Assembly (NCBI GenBank): GCA_026393585.1
Contig: JAPKZV010000227.1
Location: forward strand, 1-32,581
Length of the DNA: 32,581 nt
Direction: 5' to 3'
Origin: Actinomycetota bacterium
GTDB lineage: Bacteria; Actinomycetota; Acidimicrobiia; Acidimicrobiales; Ilumatobacteraceae
Both the position numbers and the translations under genes were made by a program. Under the pieces are notes generated by a model. It saw only the letters and a program-made list of their open reading frames with translations. It was not told the DNA's origin and made no database searches. Below are positions 8,507-16,608 of the stretch, piece by piece (position 1 is the stretch's first letter; each line of letters begins with the position of its first letter).

Positions 8507-10389
8507 GATTGCTGGGTCTGCCATCTGTTTGCAGTATCAGAGATCGGCAAGATGAGAGCATCGACAACATCGATGTCGGCAAGAAGGTCGTCGCGGAACT
8601 CGCTTTCAGTTTCTTTCACCCAGTCGACGAGCCGGTTGTAGCGGTCGTCATAGCCTTGCAGAACCGATTTCATCACACTTGCACTGAGTCGTTGCGCAAA
8701 GGTGACATGCAGCAATGTGATTCCTGTTGTTTCGCCAGACTTCAATTCAGGTATGAAAATAACAGTGCGATTATCGGATCTTCCGCGAGCGACTAATACT
8801 TCTTGGTTGCTAGCGACGCGGTGTTTTGTTCCGACCAAGCGAGCAACTCCATCTACTCGCGATTTCAAATCAAGTGAAATACCACCGCGCTCAATAATGG
8901 AAATATTGGCTTCATCAATTTCGCTACCATCTATGCCGTAGCGCGTGAACCCGTTCACTGAAAGAACGGCGGCATCGAGATCGGCCAAAATTTTGAGTGT
9001 GCGATACGCGAGGCGATCTCGCGAAACACCTGCGGCTAAGACTGCTTGTACCAAGGCTCGATCCATGAGGCCTTCATCGTTACGCGAGATTCCTACTGTC
9101 ACTGTTTTTGCTTGATGCTTAATGGCATCAATGGGTCGAGTGAGTTCATCAATTGCCTTCGTTAAAGCATTAATGAGATCGTCAAGCAAGACGGCAGGAG
9201 TAACTACTTTTCCAGAGTGGCGCTGATAAGCATCAATTGGGTCTTTCGACAAAACATCGTAGAGAATTGACGTTAAACGCACTGCTGTTGAAGCCTCGAG
9301 CGTTCCGTCGTATTGCCCCATTGAAAGTGCGTCGAAGAATCGCCCTGCAGGTTGTACAGCATGGCGGCGAATGTGTGTAACCACCTGCGTTGACTCTGTG
9401 TAAGTACCCGCAATTTCTTTGATGGACTCGCGGATTTCGCGCAAGGGTCGAGCTGTTGCATCGATAGCGAGTGCTGCTTCGTACCCGAAGAGATGCCCAA
9501 CCATGGCCGAAAGTATGAAAGCAACCGACGGGTCTACTTCTGGAACCATTAAGACAGCCGACGCCGCATCGAAACGCTGGTCGCCACGTGTAGCCACAAC
9601 GATTGGAGTTGCCTTATGCGCCTTATAGATGGCAATTTCTTTTGCCACGTCTGCTGCTGTGCCACCAACAAGCCCAGCGGCACAGACCAAAATCATTGGC
9701 TCGCAAGAAAGATCAATATGCTTTTTGTCTTCTGTGATGTCACAAGAAATTGATTTGTAACACAATTCAGAAAGTTTGATACGCACTTCGTTCGCAGAGA
9801 CCGCATTGGGGCCATTGCCCACGACGGCCCAATATCTTTTCGCCGGAGCGAATCGATGCGCTGCTTCGGCAATTTGTGGTCGCTCACGAATCACTTCGCG
9901 CATCGCATCGGGAATGGACTTCAGAGAATTCAATACACGATGGCGAGCTTGACTGCTCCCTACACCTGCTGCAGCAGAAATGGCACAAGAAAGTAAAACT
10001 CCGGCTGCCACTTGTGCATAAAAAGCCTTTGTGCTCGCCACGCTCATTTCAAGATCGCGCCCGTCTGATGTGTACAACACGCCATCGGCTCGCATCGCAA
10101 GGTCTGAATTACGACGATTCACAATTGCAATAACGTGAGCTCCACGGCCACGCGCAAGATCGACTGTTCTATTGGTGTCGGTTGTGGTTCCACTTTGGCT
10201 TACTGCAATCACCAACGTGTCGCTCATATCGGTCAAAAGACCAAACCCGGAAAACTCAGTTGCAGTTAACGCATCGACATCGAAGGCGTCTTCAGACAAA
10301 GAATTAAGAAGTGCCACCATGCTGCTTCCTGCAACTGCAGCAGTTCCTTGACCAATAACTCGAATACGTCGAATTTTGCGTGATACCAA
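8503..10389 (-). CDS. glmS: GlmS-like protein, C-terminal part: two SIS (isomerase) domains plus long unknown tail
   Basis: Sugar-isomerase half of a glucosamine-6-phosphate synthase-like enzyme, 628 codons. SIS domain 1 has GQGTAAVAG (14-21), SQSGTTTDT (64-72) and VASTKAF (117-123). SIS domain 2 has GNGPNAVSANE (191-201) and a DKKHIDL segment (221-227) matching the catalytic ELKHGPLAL region. The usual GlmS C-terminus ending in LAKSVTVE is not recognisable; instead about 300 further residues of no recognised family follow residue 330. The frame is continuous with the glutaminase half upstream: only one TAA (10390-10392) separates them. The first possible start is TTG at 10389, directly after that stop, and no strong ribosome binding site precedes it. 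The next ATG would delete the first SIS motif. Expression by coupled re-initiation, by readthrough, or loss of function are all open. Confidence 0.85.
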   Translation of the reverse strand: MVSRKIRRIRVIGQGTAAVAGSSMVALLNSLSEDAFDVDALTATEFSGFGLLTDMSDTLVIAVSQSGTTTDTNRTVDLARGRGAHVIAIVNRRNSDLAMRADGVLYTSDGRDLEMSVASTKAFYAQVAAGVLLSCAISAAAGVGSSQARHRVLNSLKSIPDAMREVIRERPQIAEAAHRFAPAKRYWAVVGNGPNAVSANEVRIKLSELCYKSISCDITEDKKHIDLSCEPMILVCAAGLVGGTAADVAKEIAIYKAHKATPIVVATRGDQRFDAASAVLMVPEVDPSVAFILSAMVGHLFGYEAALAIDATARPLREIRESIKEIAGTYTESTQVVTHIRRHAVQPAGRFFDALSMGQYDGTLEASTAVRLTSILYDVLSKDPIDAYQRHSGKVVTPAVLLDDLINALTKAIDELTRPIDAIKHQAKTVTVGISRNDEGLMDRALVQAVLAAGVSRDRLAYRTLKILADLDAAVLSVNGFTRYGIDGSEIDEANISIIERGGISLDLKSRVDGVARLVGTKHRVASNQEVLVARGRSDNRTVIFIPELKSGETTGITLLHVTFAQRLSASVMKSVLQGYDDRYNRLVDWVKETESEFRDDLLADIDVVDALILPISDTANRWQTQQS

Positions 10390-11928
10390 TTACTTGACTA
10401 CGTCTTTCGGTAAAACATCTTCGTCAAGGTCTGCTGCACAAACACCATTAACTTCGTGAATGCGACCACGCAACGTTTTACGGAAGCTTTCAGGTGCTTC
10501 AAGAATTTCTTTCAACAAGAAGTGTGGCGATGTTCCGCGGTCGATATCGCGCGTTGTTACTCCAGCATCGACAACGTCATTACTTGTGACCGGCAGAGAG
10601 GATCCGTCGTAACTCACGCGTTCCATGCCTGCGATATTTCCGGCATTACTTGCTAGCAGTTGAATAACCTGCCCGCGGCTTGCAGGTTGGTCGGGTGACA
10701 CCAACGACTCACCATCCATGCGCACGATGTTTACTGTGTCTTCGACTGTTCCATAGGGCTCGCTAGCAACAATGAACCGATCTTCGGCGAGACCAATACA
10801 CATACCTTGGCCGCTCCCGCGCAAGGCAAGCATCACACTGTCGGGGTGATCGACACTCAATGCAGCAATAGCCACTGAACCGTCGAATTGTGTTACTGCA
10901 TTGAGGAAACTTTGTTGCAGTGGTTGGCCTGCTTGTAAACCACGGGCAACCAAACTGGGAATGACTTTGGCATCGGTGGTGATGGAAGCTGCTACAGAAA
11001 TATCGTGTTCCACTTTGAGATCTGCGTAATTGTCGACATCGCCATTTAAAACCGCCAAAACCAGAGGCTGTTTTTTGTTGACTTCTTCGCCAGTTACAGG
11101 ATGCGCATTGGGCTCAGAAATAATTCCAACACTTGCCCAGCGCGTATGCCCGATGACACTGACCTGTGCATTTTTTGCTGAGACAACACGTCGCAACAAA
11201 GCATCTTGCAGAATATGTTGCCGCATGGTTTTTGTGTTGTCGCCTAGTTCACCAATTTCTGCTGCCGCCTTGTACACAAATACCCAGGCATCACCTTCTA
11301 CACGCACAGAGCGTGAGGTAAAGAGAGCATCTTCATGACGTGGAACAAATGCATTTCGTAATGCAGGGTCGCCCAACACCACATCTTCGGTAAGGCCATG
11401 GCCCCATACCACTACACCGATGCCGGCGGAATCTCTGCCACGGACTTCCATACGGTCGATAGCGGAGAGAGCTTGTTGAATGGAGAGATAGCCATGAAGT
11501 GACTCTTCAGATGCATGCATTCCGGCAAGCAAGGAAACTTCGCGTGCGGTACGTAGACGATCTTCAGATATTGACCACAGCGCATCTTTGATTGCAGAAA
11601 CGGTGTGCGACGCATTCTCAATGAGATGTGCATCTTGGCTTGCCTCCAACGCAGCTTCGTACTTCTCTACTTGAGGAGCCAATTTCGCCAGCGCAGCGCG
11701 AACGCCGTCGACCAACTCTGGGCTACCCACCATGGCACGAACCCCAGCGTCGCCTTTGAGCAAGGTATTGACTGCTTCGAGCGCCTCGGCGGCACGTTCT
11801 GCACTCGTGAAGTCGGTTGAAGCATGCTCCATCAGAGTTTGAGCTTCAAGAAACTGATTAAAAATATCGTCGTGTGTAGGGGTGGCGCGGTCGCCTTTAC
11901 GGCTGAGGACACAGATAATTCCACACAT
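10390..11928 (-). CDS. glmS: GlmS-like protein, N-terminal part: class II glutamine amidotransferase domain with large helical insertion
   Basis: Glutaminase half of a glucosamine-6-phosphate synthase-like enzyme (fructose-6-phosphate plus glutamine to glucosamine-6-phosphate). 512 residues. The nucleophile Cys2 is in MCGII; RGRDSAGIGV (163-172) replaces RGYDSAG; GHTRWAS is at 260-266; NGDVDNYADL replaces NGIIENY. In ordinary GlmS the DSAG motif is near residue 30, so about 130 residues rich in Ala, Glu and Leu (roughly 20-155) are inserted and look alpha-helical. The end, FLLKEILEAPESFRKTLRGR, is the normal join to the SIS domains, but a TAA stops it about 25 codons later. glmM lies 9 bases upstream, so substrate supply and use are adjacent. 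Confidence 0.88.
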   Translation of the reverse strand: MCGIICVLSRKGDRATPTHDDIFNQFLEAQTLMEHASTDFTSAERAAEALEAVNTLLKGDAGVRAMVGSPELVDGVRAALAKLAPQVEKYEAALEASQDAHLIENASHTVSAIKDALWSISEDRLRTAREVSLLAGMHASEESLHGYLSIQQALSAIDRMEVRGRDSAGIGVVVWGHGLTEDVVLGDPALRNAFVPRHEDALFTSRSVRVEGDAWVFVYKAAAEIGELGDNTKTMRQHILQDALLRRVVSAKNAQVSVIGHTRWASVGIISEPNAHPVTGEEVNKKQPLVLAVLNGDVDNYADLKVEHDISVAASITTDAKVIPSLVARGLQAGQPLQQSFLNAVTQFDGSVAIAALSVDHPDSVMLALRGSGQGMCIGLAEDRFIVASEPYGTVEDTVNIVRMDGESLVSPDQPASRGQVIQLLASNAGNIAGMERVSYDGSSLPVTSNDVVDAGVTTRDIDRGTSPHFLLKEILEAPESFRKTLRGRIHEVNGVCAADLDEDVLPKDVVK

Positions 11929-11937
11929 AGGAGTACT

Positions 11938-13272
11938 TTACCTGTCTTGCCCAGAGGCAGGGTGGCTCAACATTTGGGCAATGCGTTCGGCATATTCTTG
12001 GGCTTCTGTCGATGTTTGAGCTTCCACCATGACACGCACGAGCGGCTCGGTTCCGCTCGCCCGCACCAACACTCGCCCTTTGCCATCGAGCAACTGTTCT
12101 ATTTCAGAAATAGCTGCACGATTCTTGAGCAACAGATCTTGCGGTGCGATACCCCCCTGTATGGGCACATTAATGAGCACTTGCGGAAGTGACGTCATGA
12201 CCTCTTGTGCTGCTGTTCGCAAATTTTGTTGCCGAGAATGAAGTACGGAAAGAAGTTGCACAGCAGCAAGCAAGCCGTCGCCAGTAGTTGCATGTTGTGT
12301 AAAAACAATGTGGCCACTTTGTTCGCCACCCAAGCAAGCTTGTGCTTCTTGCAAGGCCAGCAGTATTGATCGATCACCAACGGGAGTGACAAGTACATCA
12401 ATGCCGGCATTTTGCATGGCGATATGAAAACCCATGTTGGTCATCACGGTCACCGCAACAGCGTTGTTTGCGAGGGCATTACGCGCTTTGAGTTGTAGCG
12501 CAAAAAGTGCGATGAGTTGATCGCCGTTGACCACTTCGCCATTGCCGTCGACGGCAATGATGCGGTCGCCATCGCCATCAAATGCAATTCCGAGATCTGC
12601 CTTGCTGCGTATTACTTCTTGCATTAACGACTCAGGGTGGGCTGCACCACAAGCTTCATTAATGTTTTTTCCATCGGGTGAGCAGTGAATAAAACTCGGG
12701 CTCATCCCCAGTTTCTTAAAAACTCGCGGCGCAACTTCGCTCATGGCTCCGTTGGCACAATCAATAACAAGTTTGACTTCGGTTGCAACTTCCGTGATAG
12801 ATGCACAAACATGTGCGCAATATGCATCGAGGTCTAATGCGCCTTCCTCGGCACCCGCATTGACGAGCTCTGTTGTTTCGCTTTGCACAAGCGCTTCATA
12901 AGTATTTTGAATACGCGATTCTTGGTCGTCGGTGAGTTTGATTCCACCCTCACCAAAGAACTTCAATCCATTATCTGTATAGGGGTTATGCGAGGCGGTA
13001 ATGACCGCAGCACCTGCCAGACAATGTTCGGCATAGAAGGCAACCGCAGGTGTGGGGCACATTCCGGCCCACAAGACCTCGACGCCTTCGGCAATAAAGC
13101 CAGCTTCTACTGCGCGCGCAAGTGGAACGCTTGATTCACGGGTATCGAAGCCAACAACAAAAAGCGAGCAACGAAGTTCACGCGCAGCTGCGCGGGCATA
13201 TAACTGAACGGCATGAGTGGTGATGTCGCGAAGTGCAACGCCACGAACTCCGTCGGTGCCGAACCGCAGCAA
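11938..13272 (-). CDS. glmM: Phosphoglucosamine mutase
   Basis: Interconverts glucosamine-6-phosphate and glucosamine-1-phosphate on the way to UDP-GlcNAc. 444 residues. FGTDGVRG is at 4-11, the phosphorylated active-site serine is S94 in TASHNPYTDNG, the metal loop is FDGDGDR, and the phosphate-binding RASGTEPLVRV is near the C-terminus. The start must be TTG at 13272: the rpsI stop lies in the same frame only three codons upstream and no ATG or GTG is available nearby. It sits between rpsI and glmS. Confidence 0.96.
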   Translation of the reverse strand: MLRFGTDGVRGVALRDITTHAVQLYARAAARELRCSLFVVGFDTRESSVPLARAVEAGFIAEGVEVLWAGMCPTPAVAFYAEHCLAGAAVITASHNPYTDNGLKFFGEGGIKLTDDQESRIQNTYEALVQSETTELVNAGAEEGALDLDAYCAHVCASITEVATEVKLVIDCANGAMSEVAPRVFKKLGMSPSFIHCSPDGKNINEACGAAHPESLMQEVIRSKADLGIAFDGDGDRIIAVDGNGEVVNGDQLIALFALQLKARNALANNAVAVTVMTNMGFHIAMQNAGIDVLVTPVGDRSILLALQEAQACLGGEQSGHIVFTQHATTGDGLLAAVQLLSVLHSRQQNLRTAAQEVMTSLPQVLINVPIQGGIAPQDLLLKNRAAISEIEQLLDGKGRVLVRASGTEPLVRVMVEAQTSTEAQEYAERIAQMLSHPASGQDR

Positions 13273-13278
13273 GGCTCT

Positions 13279-13674
13279 TTAGCGCTTGGTGAACTGAGGG
13301 GCTTTACGTGCCTTCTTGAGGCCGTACTTCTTGCTTTCCTTGCGGCGTGAGTCACGCGTGAGGAGCCCTGCTTTTTTCAGTGCTGGGCGAAGTTCTTCAT
13401 CGAGTTCAATGAGCGAACGGGCAATTGCCATGCGCAACGCACCGGCTTGACCATTGACGCCACCGCCGTGCATTGTTGCATCGACGTCGTAAGTTGTTTC
13501 AGAGTTGGTAACACGAAGAGCTTCAACAACCACCATGCGCTGAGTTGCCATGGGGAAATAGTCTTCAAATGCACGGCCATTCACCGTTACTACACCGGTA
13601 CCGGAACGCAAACGCGCGCGTGCAACAGCTTCTTTACGACGACCAGTTGTTTGGGTGAGAGGCTTTGTTGCCAC
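13279..13674 (-). CDS. rpsI: 30S ribosomal protein S9
   Basis: Small-subunit protein whose C-terminal tail reaches the P site. 131 residues with the family features TGRRKEAVARARL, GGGVNGQAGALRMAIARSL and the basic end KKARKAPQFTKR, where the final Lys-Arg touches P-site tRNA. It follows rplM in the conserved L13-S9 pair. Confidence 0.98.
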   Translation of the reverse strand: MATKPLTQTTGRRKEAVARARLRSGTGVVTVNGRAFEDYFPMATQRMVVVEALRVTNSETTYDVDATMHGGGVNGQAGALRMAIARSLIELDEELRPALKKAGLLTRDSRRKESKKYGLKKARKAPQFTKR

Positions 13675-13716
13675 GGTGATTCCTTTGATACGAGTGCGAG
13701 TGAGACGGACGAAAAA

Positions 13717-14163
13717 TTAACGTGCTTTTGCGTGAGCAAAAACAATAGGAGTAGGAGCCTGTGCAGTATGTGGATGTTCTGCACCTGCATAGATTTTGAG
13801 CTTGGTCATTTGCTGACGGCCGAGTGGGCCTTTGGGCAACATGCCTTTAACCGACAAACGAACTGCTTCTGCAGGCTTACGACCTAACAACTGCGCATAG
13901 CTTTCGCTCTTGAGACCACCTGGGTAGCCGCTGTAGCGATAGAACATCTCTTTGTCGGCTTTACCCGAAGTAAGAACTACCTTGTCGACGTTGATGATGA
14001 TGACGTGATCGCCAGTGTCGATGTGTGGAGCGAAAGTTGTTTTGTGCTTTCCGCGCAATAAGCGAGCAGCTTCAGTGCAAATACGACCAAGGACCATGCC
14101 TTCAGCGTCGATGACGTGCCAAGCGCGAGTGATTTCAGATGCTTTGGGAGAATATGTACGCAT
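13717..14163 (-). CDS. rplM: 50S ribosomal protein L13
   Basis: Early-assembling large-subunit protein, 148 residues. Segments [55 protein letters not shown] and [19 protein letters not shown] are typical. It is the first gene of the rplM-maf unit, preceded by a 116-base gap after the glycosyltransferase that contains a plausible promoter. Confidence 0.98.
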   Translation of the reverse strand: MRTYSPKASEITRAWHVIDAEGMVLGRICTEAARLLRGKHKTTFAPHIDTGDHVIIINVDKVVLTSGKADKEMFYRYSGYPGGLKSESYAQLLGRKPAEAVRLSVKGMLPKGPLGRQQMTKLKIYAGAEHPHTAQAPTPIVFAHAKAR

Positions 14164-14242
14164 TGTTGTACTTCGTTTTTCTTTCTGAGCCTCGAAGAAG
14201 CCTTGTCGATGGCCACCGAACCTGACAGATCGGGGCTGTTAA

Positions 14243-14272
14243 AGGATAGGGGCGTTCAGCCCAATTCGGCAA
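14243..14272 (-). promoter_or_regulatory. Predicted promoter of the rplM-rpsI-glmM unit
   Basis: On the minus strand TTGCCG (14267-14272) and TATCCT (14243-14248) are separated by 18 bases. It lies just after the glycosyltransferase stop and about 80 bases before the rplM ATG. A small GGGC/GCCC hairpin (loop TGAAC) lies in the spacer. Weak matches to consensus; predicted only. Confidence 0.4.
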
Positions 14273-14279
14273 TCTGCCC

Positions 14280-15368
14280 TCATGAAACCGCATGAAACTG
14301 CCGTACAGCCTCCCGCAGCCACATTTCACTGCGGATCGCGAACGCCTTGGTGGAAAACTCCGTTTCTACATGGGTTCGGCACCTCTGGCGCGACAGGGCG
14401 GGCACCCCCGCGAGCGCTGCCACCATCCCCACGATGTCGTCTGGTTCCACCAGAAATCCGGTTTCCCCATGGAGAATGACCTCACTTGGCCCTCCCCGGC
14501 GATACGAGACCACAGGCACCCCGCAGGCCATTGCTTCAATGGCCACATTGCCAAAGGCCTCGACCCATTTTGAGGTCATGAGCACAGCCGCACACTGCCC
14601 TACCTCGCCTTGCAGCTGATCGGTGGGGAGAAACCCTTCATACGTGACATTGGCCGTGGGGTATGCCCGCCGCGCTTCTTCCCAGCACAAAGCGTCTTGC
14701 ATGAGCCCCCACACCTTCACATGGCGCTTCGTCACCGATGCAATGTGAAAGAGATCCAATATTCCTTTTTCTGGTGACACACGCCCGATGAAACCCAAAG
14801 GGGCATTATCGGCCACCTGTTGTACGAAGTCATAACGCTCCACGGCAACACCACTGCCAATAATGCGTGCTTGGTGACCCAACGCAAACGTCTCGGCTTG
14901 TGCCTTGCTGTGCATGGCCACTGAGAAGGGCGCGTTGAGTAGTCGCTCTTCGATGGCATCGTCCATTGCATCGGTAATAGATGCCATCGACACCAAATGC
15001 GCAATAGGAACATGGAACGTATTGCTGATGTACAGCGGCAACCAGTCGTAAGCAAGGTTCACAATGACATCGAAGCGATGTTGTTGTTCACGGGCAAAGG
15101 CCCACATATTTGCCAGCACCGAATGTGGTGGAATGCAAATTGCTTCATTGCGTTGTGCGAGATGACCAAGGGGTTGCAGTGTTCCTGCAATGTGATGTGT
15201 GTGTTCCCCCACATGCAATGAATTTTCTGGCGCCATCACTTCAACACGATGACCGCGATCACTTAAACCCAAAACCAAGTTGTGCAATGTCAGTTCAACT
15301 CCGCCACCAATGCCAGAGCCCAAAGGGCCAACGGGCGTCGAGCCAATGAGAATACGTAACGCGGTCAT
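14280..15368 (-). CDS. GT4-like glycosyltransferase, GT-B fold
   Basis: Transfers a sugar from a nucleotide-sugar donor to an unknown acceptor. 362 residues. The N-terminal Rossmann half opens with LRILIGSTPVGPLGSGIGGG and has the VELTLHNLVLGLSDRGH helix. The donor half starts near LGFIGRVSPEKGI and ends with the EX7E signature in EAFGNVAIEAMACGVPVV, then GGPSEVI and GETGFLVEPDD. No signal peptide or membrane segment is seen. ATG at 15368 overlaps the truA stop (ATGA), so it is preferred to the in-frame ATG at 15395. It lies between truA and rplM, where I would not expect a glycosyltransferase. GC rises to about 61% over the last 420 bases versus about 52% before. Substrate cannot be assigned; envelope glycan or trehalose-like glycoside synthesis are guesses. 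Confidence 0.88.
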   Translation of the reverse strand: MTALRILIGSTPVGPLGSGIGGGVELTLHNLVLGLSDRGHRVEVMAPENSLHVGEHTHHIAGTLQPLGHLAQRNEAICIPPHSVLANMWAFAREQQHRFDVIVNLAYDWLPLYISNTFHVPIAHLVSMASITDAMDDAIEERLLNAPFSVAMHSKAQAETFALGHQARIIGSGVAVERYDFVQQVADNAPLGFIGRVSPEKGILDLFHIASVTKRHVKVWGLMQDALCWEEARRAYPTANVTYEGFLPTDQLQGEVGQCAAVLMTSKWVEAFGNVAIEAMACGVPVVSYRRGGPSEVILHGETGFLVEPDDIVGMVAALAGVPALSRQRCRTHVETEFSTKAFAIRSEMWLREAVRQFHAVS

Positions 15369-16156
15369 GATGGATACCCGACGTCCATTAAACACAGCCC
15401 TTGCGGAGGTGCAATATGGGGCGTATTTAAACGGCTCATTGCGCGCAAAACACCCGACATCTCGCCGGCTTTACGGCGACCAAGACCAACATCAACAAGA
15501 GTGCCAACAATGGAACGCACCATCTGATGACAAAAAGCATTTGCGCGAATATCGAATGTGAGAATTCCATTTCCGGCGTCGTGCCACTGCGCATGATGCA
15601 CACGGCGCATCATTGAAGGACCCTCAGCATTACGGTTCACGCCCGACTGTTGTGGCTGTCGACAGAACGAAGAAAAATCGTGTAGACCAATGAGTGAGTC
15701 TGTTGCTAATTGCATGAGAGGCATAGAAAGCGGCCGACGAATATGCCAACTTGTTGCAGCGAGAAATGGATTGTTGACCGGAGCATTCAAAACGGTGTAG
15801 CGATACTCACGCCATAAGGCAGAATGACGCGCATCAAAATCTTGCGAGACCCATTCACATTCGCGAATCACAATGTCGGGGTCGAGCAACGAGTTCATAC
15901 TAAAAACAACGCGGTCGAGGTCTGTGGTGTCGGCAAGATCGACATGCACTACTTGGCCCCATGCATGCACACCAGCGTCGGTTCGTCCTGCACCGAGCAC
16001 GGCAACTGGGCTGCCGGTGATTTGCTCAATGGTGTCGTTCAAAGTTTGAGCAACGGTGACTGTGCCAGGGGTGAGTGCAAACCCATGGAAAGCGGCTCCG
16101 TTGTACGCAACTAACAAACGAGCCCGCCGTAAGGCGGGCTCAGTGTTTGTATTCAT
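15365..16156 (-). CDS. truA: tRNA pseudouridine(38-40) synthase
   Basis: Isomerises uridines 38-40 in the anticodon arm of tRNA. 263 residues. The catalytic Asp is D60 in GAGRTDAGVHAWGQV; YNGAAFHGF, the RYTVLNAP segment and NAFCHQMVRSIVGTLVDVG are family features. The first 12 codons lie before the conserved core and are largely made of a GC-rich hairpin (16120-16141), so a downstream TTG start, giving LLVAYNG, is possible. It follows rplQ by 35 bases, the usual place. Confidence 0.95.
   Translation of the reverse strand: MNTNTEPALRRARLLVAYNGAAFHGFALTPGTVTVAQTLNDTIEQITGSPVAVLGAGRTDAGVHAWGQVVHVDLADTTDLDRVVFSMNSLLDPDIVIRECEWVSQDFDARHSALWREYRYTVLNAPVNNPFLAATSWHIRRPLSMPLMQLATDSLIGLHDFSSFCRQPQQSGVNRNAEGPSMMRRVHHAQWHDAGNGILTFDIRANAFCHQMVRSIVGTLVDVGLGRRKAGEMSGVLRAMSRLNTPHIAPPQGLCLMDVGYPS
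16120..16141 (-). terminator. Terminator-like hairpin inside the 5' end of truA
   Basis: GAGCCCGCC, loop TTAC, GGCGGGCTC on the minus strand: a perfect 9-bp GC-rich stem, followed by GTTTGTTAGTT. It has the layout of an intrinsic terminator after the ribosomal genes ending in rplQ, but it lies in codons 6-13 of truA. It could attenuate transcription into truA and the glycosyltransferase when truA is not being translated. The T tract is interrupted, so strength is uncertain. Confidence 0.5.
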
Positions 16157-16191
16157 GACTGTTTGTTTTAACCGAAACGGTTATTTATGCA

Positions 16192-16563
16192 TTACACAAG
16201 TTCAATGCGCGCCATTGGAGCATTGTCACCGTGACGCTCACCCAGCTTCAAAATACGTGTGTAGCCACCATTGCGCTGTGTGTAACGAGGAGCGACTTCA
16301 TTCACCAACTTGTTGGTCATGTCTTTGTCACCGAGGTAACCCTGAATGTGACGAATGCGGTGAACACGCATTGGTGATTCTTCTTGAGCCTTTTTTGCTT
16401 TGGTGATGAGCTTCTCAGCGATAGGGCGCAATGCCTTAGCTTTAGCTTCTGTAGTAACAATGCCCTCTGCTGCAAAAAGCGAAGCAGCAAGGTTTGCCAA
16501 AAGAAGGCGCTGATGAGCTGCGCTGCCGCCGAAGCGCTTTGAACGACGTGGTGTTGCTGGCAT
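16192..16563 (-). CDS. rplQ: 50S ribosomal protein L17
   Basis: Large-subunit protein near the exit tunnel, 123 residues. It begins MPATPRRSKRFGGSAAHQR, with LLANLAASLFAAEGIVTTEAKAK and GGYTRILKLGERHGDNAPMA typical of the family. Last ribosomal gene of the alpha-type operon, 45 bases after rpoA. Base composition stays near 52% GC at its end, unlike the true unit ends in this window. Confidence 0.98.
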   Translation of the reverse strand: MPATPRRSKRFGGSAAHQRLLLANLAASLFAAEGIVTTEAKAKALRPIAEKLITKAKKAQEESPMRVHRIRHIQGYLGDKDMTNKLVNEVAPRYTQRNGGYTRILKLGERHGDNAPMARIELV

Positions 16564-16608
16564 GACTAGTCCTTTAGTACCGAATGATTGTTAATGGAAA
16601 CGTTGCGC

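Noticed and set aside
16170-16182. AACCG-AAA-CGGTT hairpin between rplQ and truA as a terminator
   Set aside because: Only 5-6 weak pairs, and on the minus strand it is followed by A rather than T.
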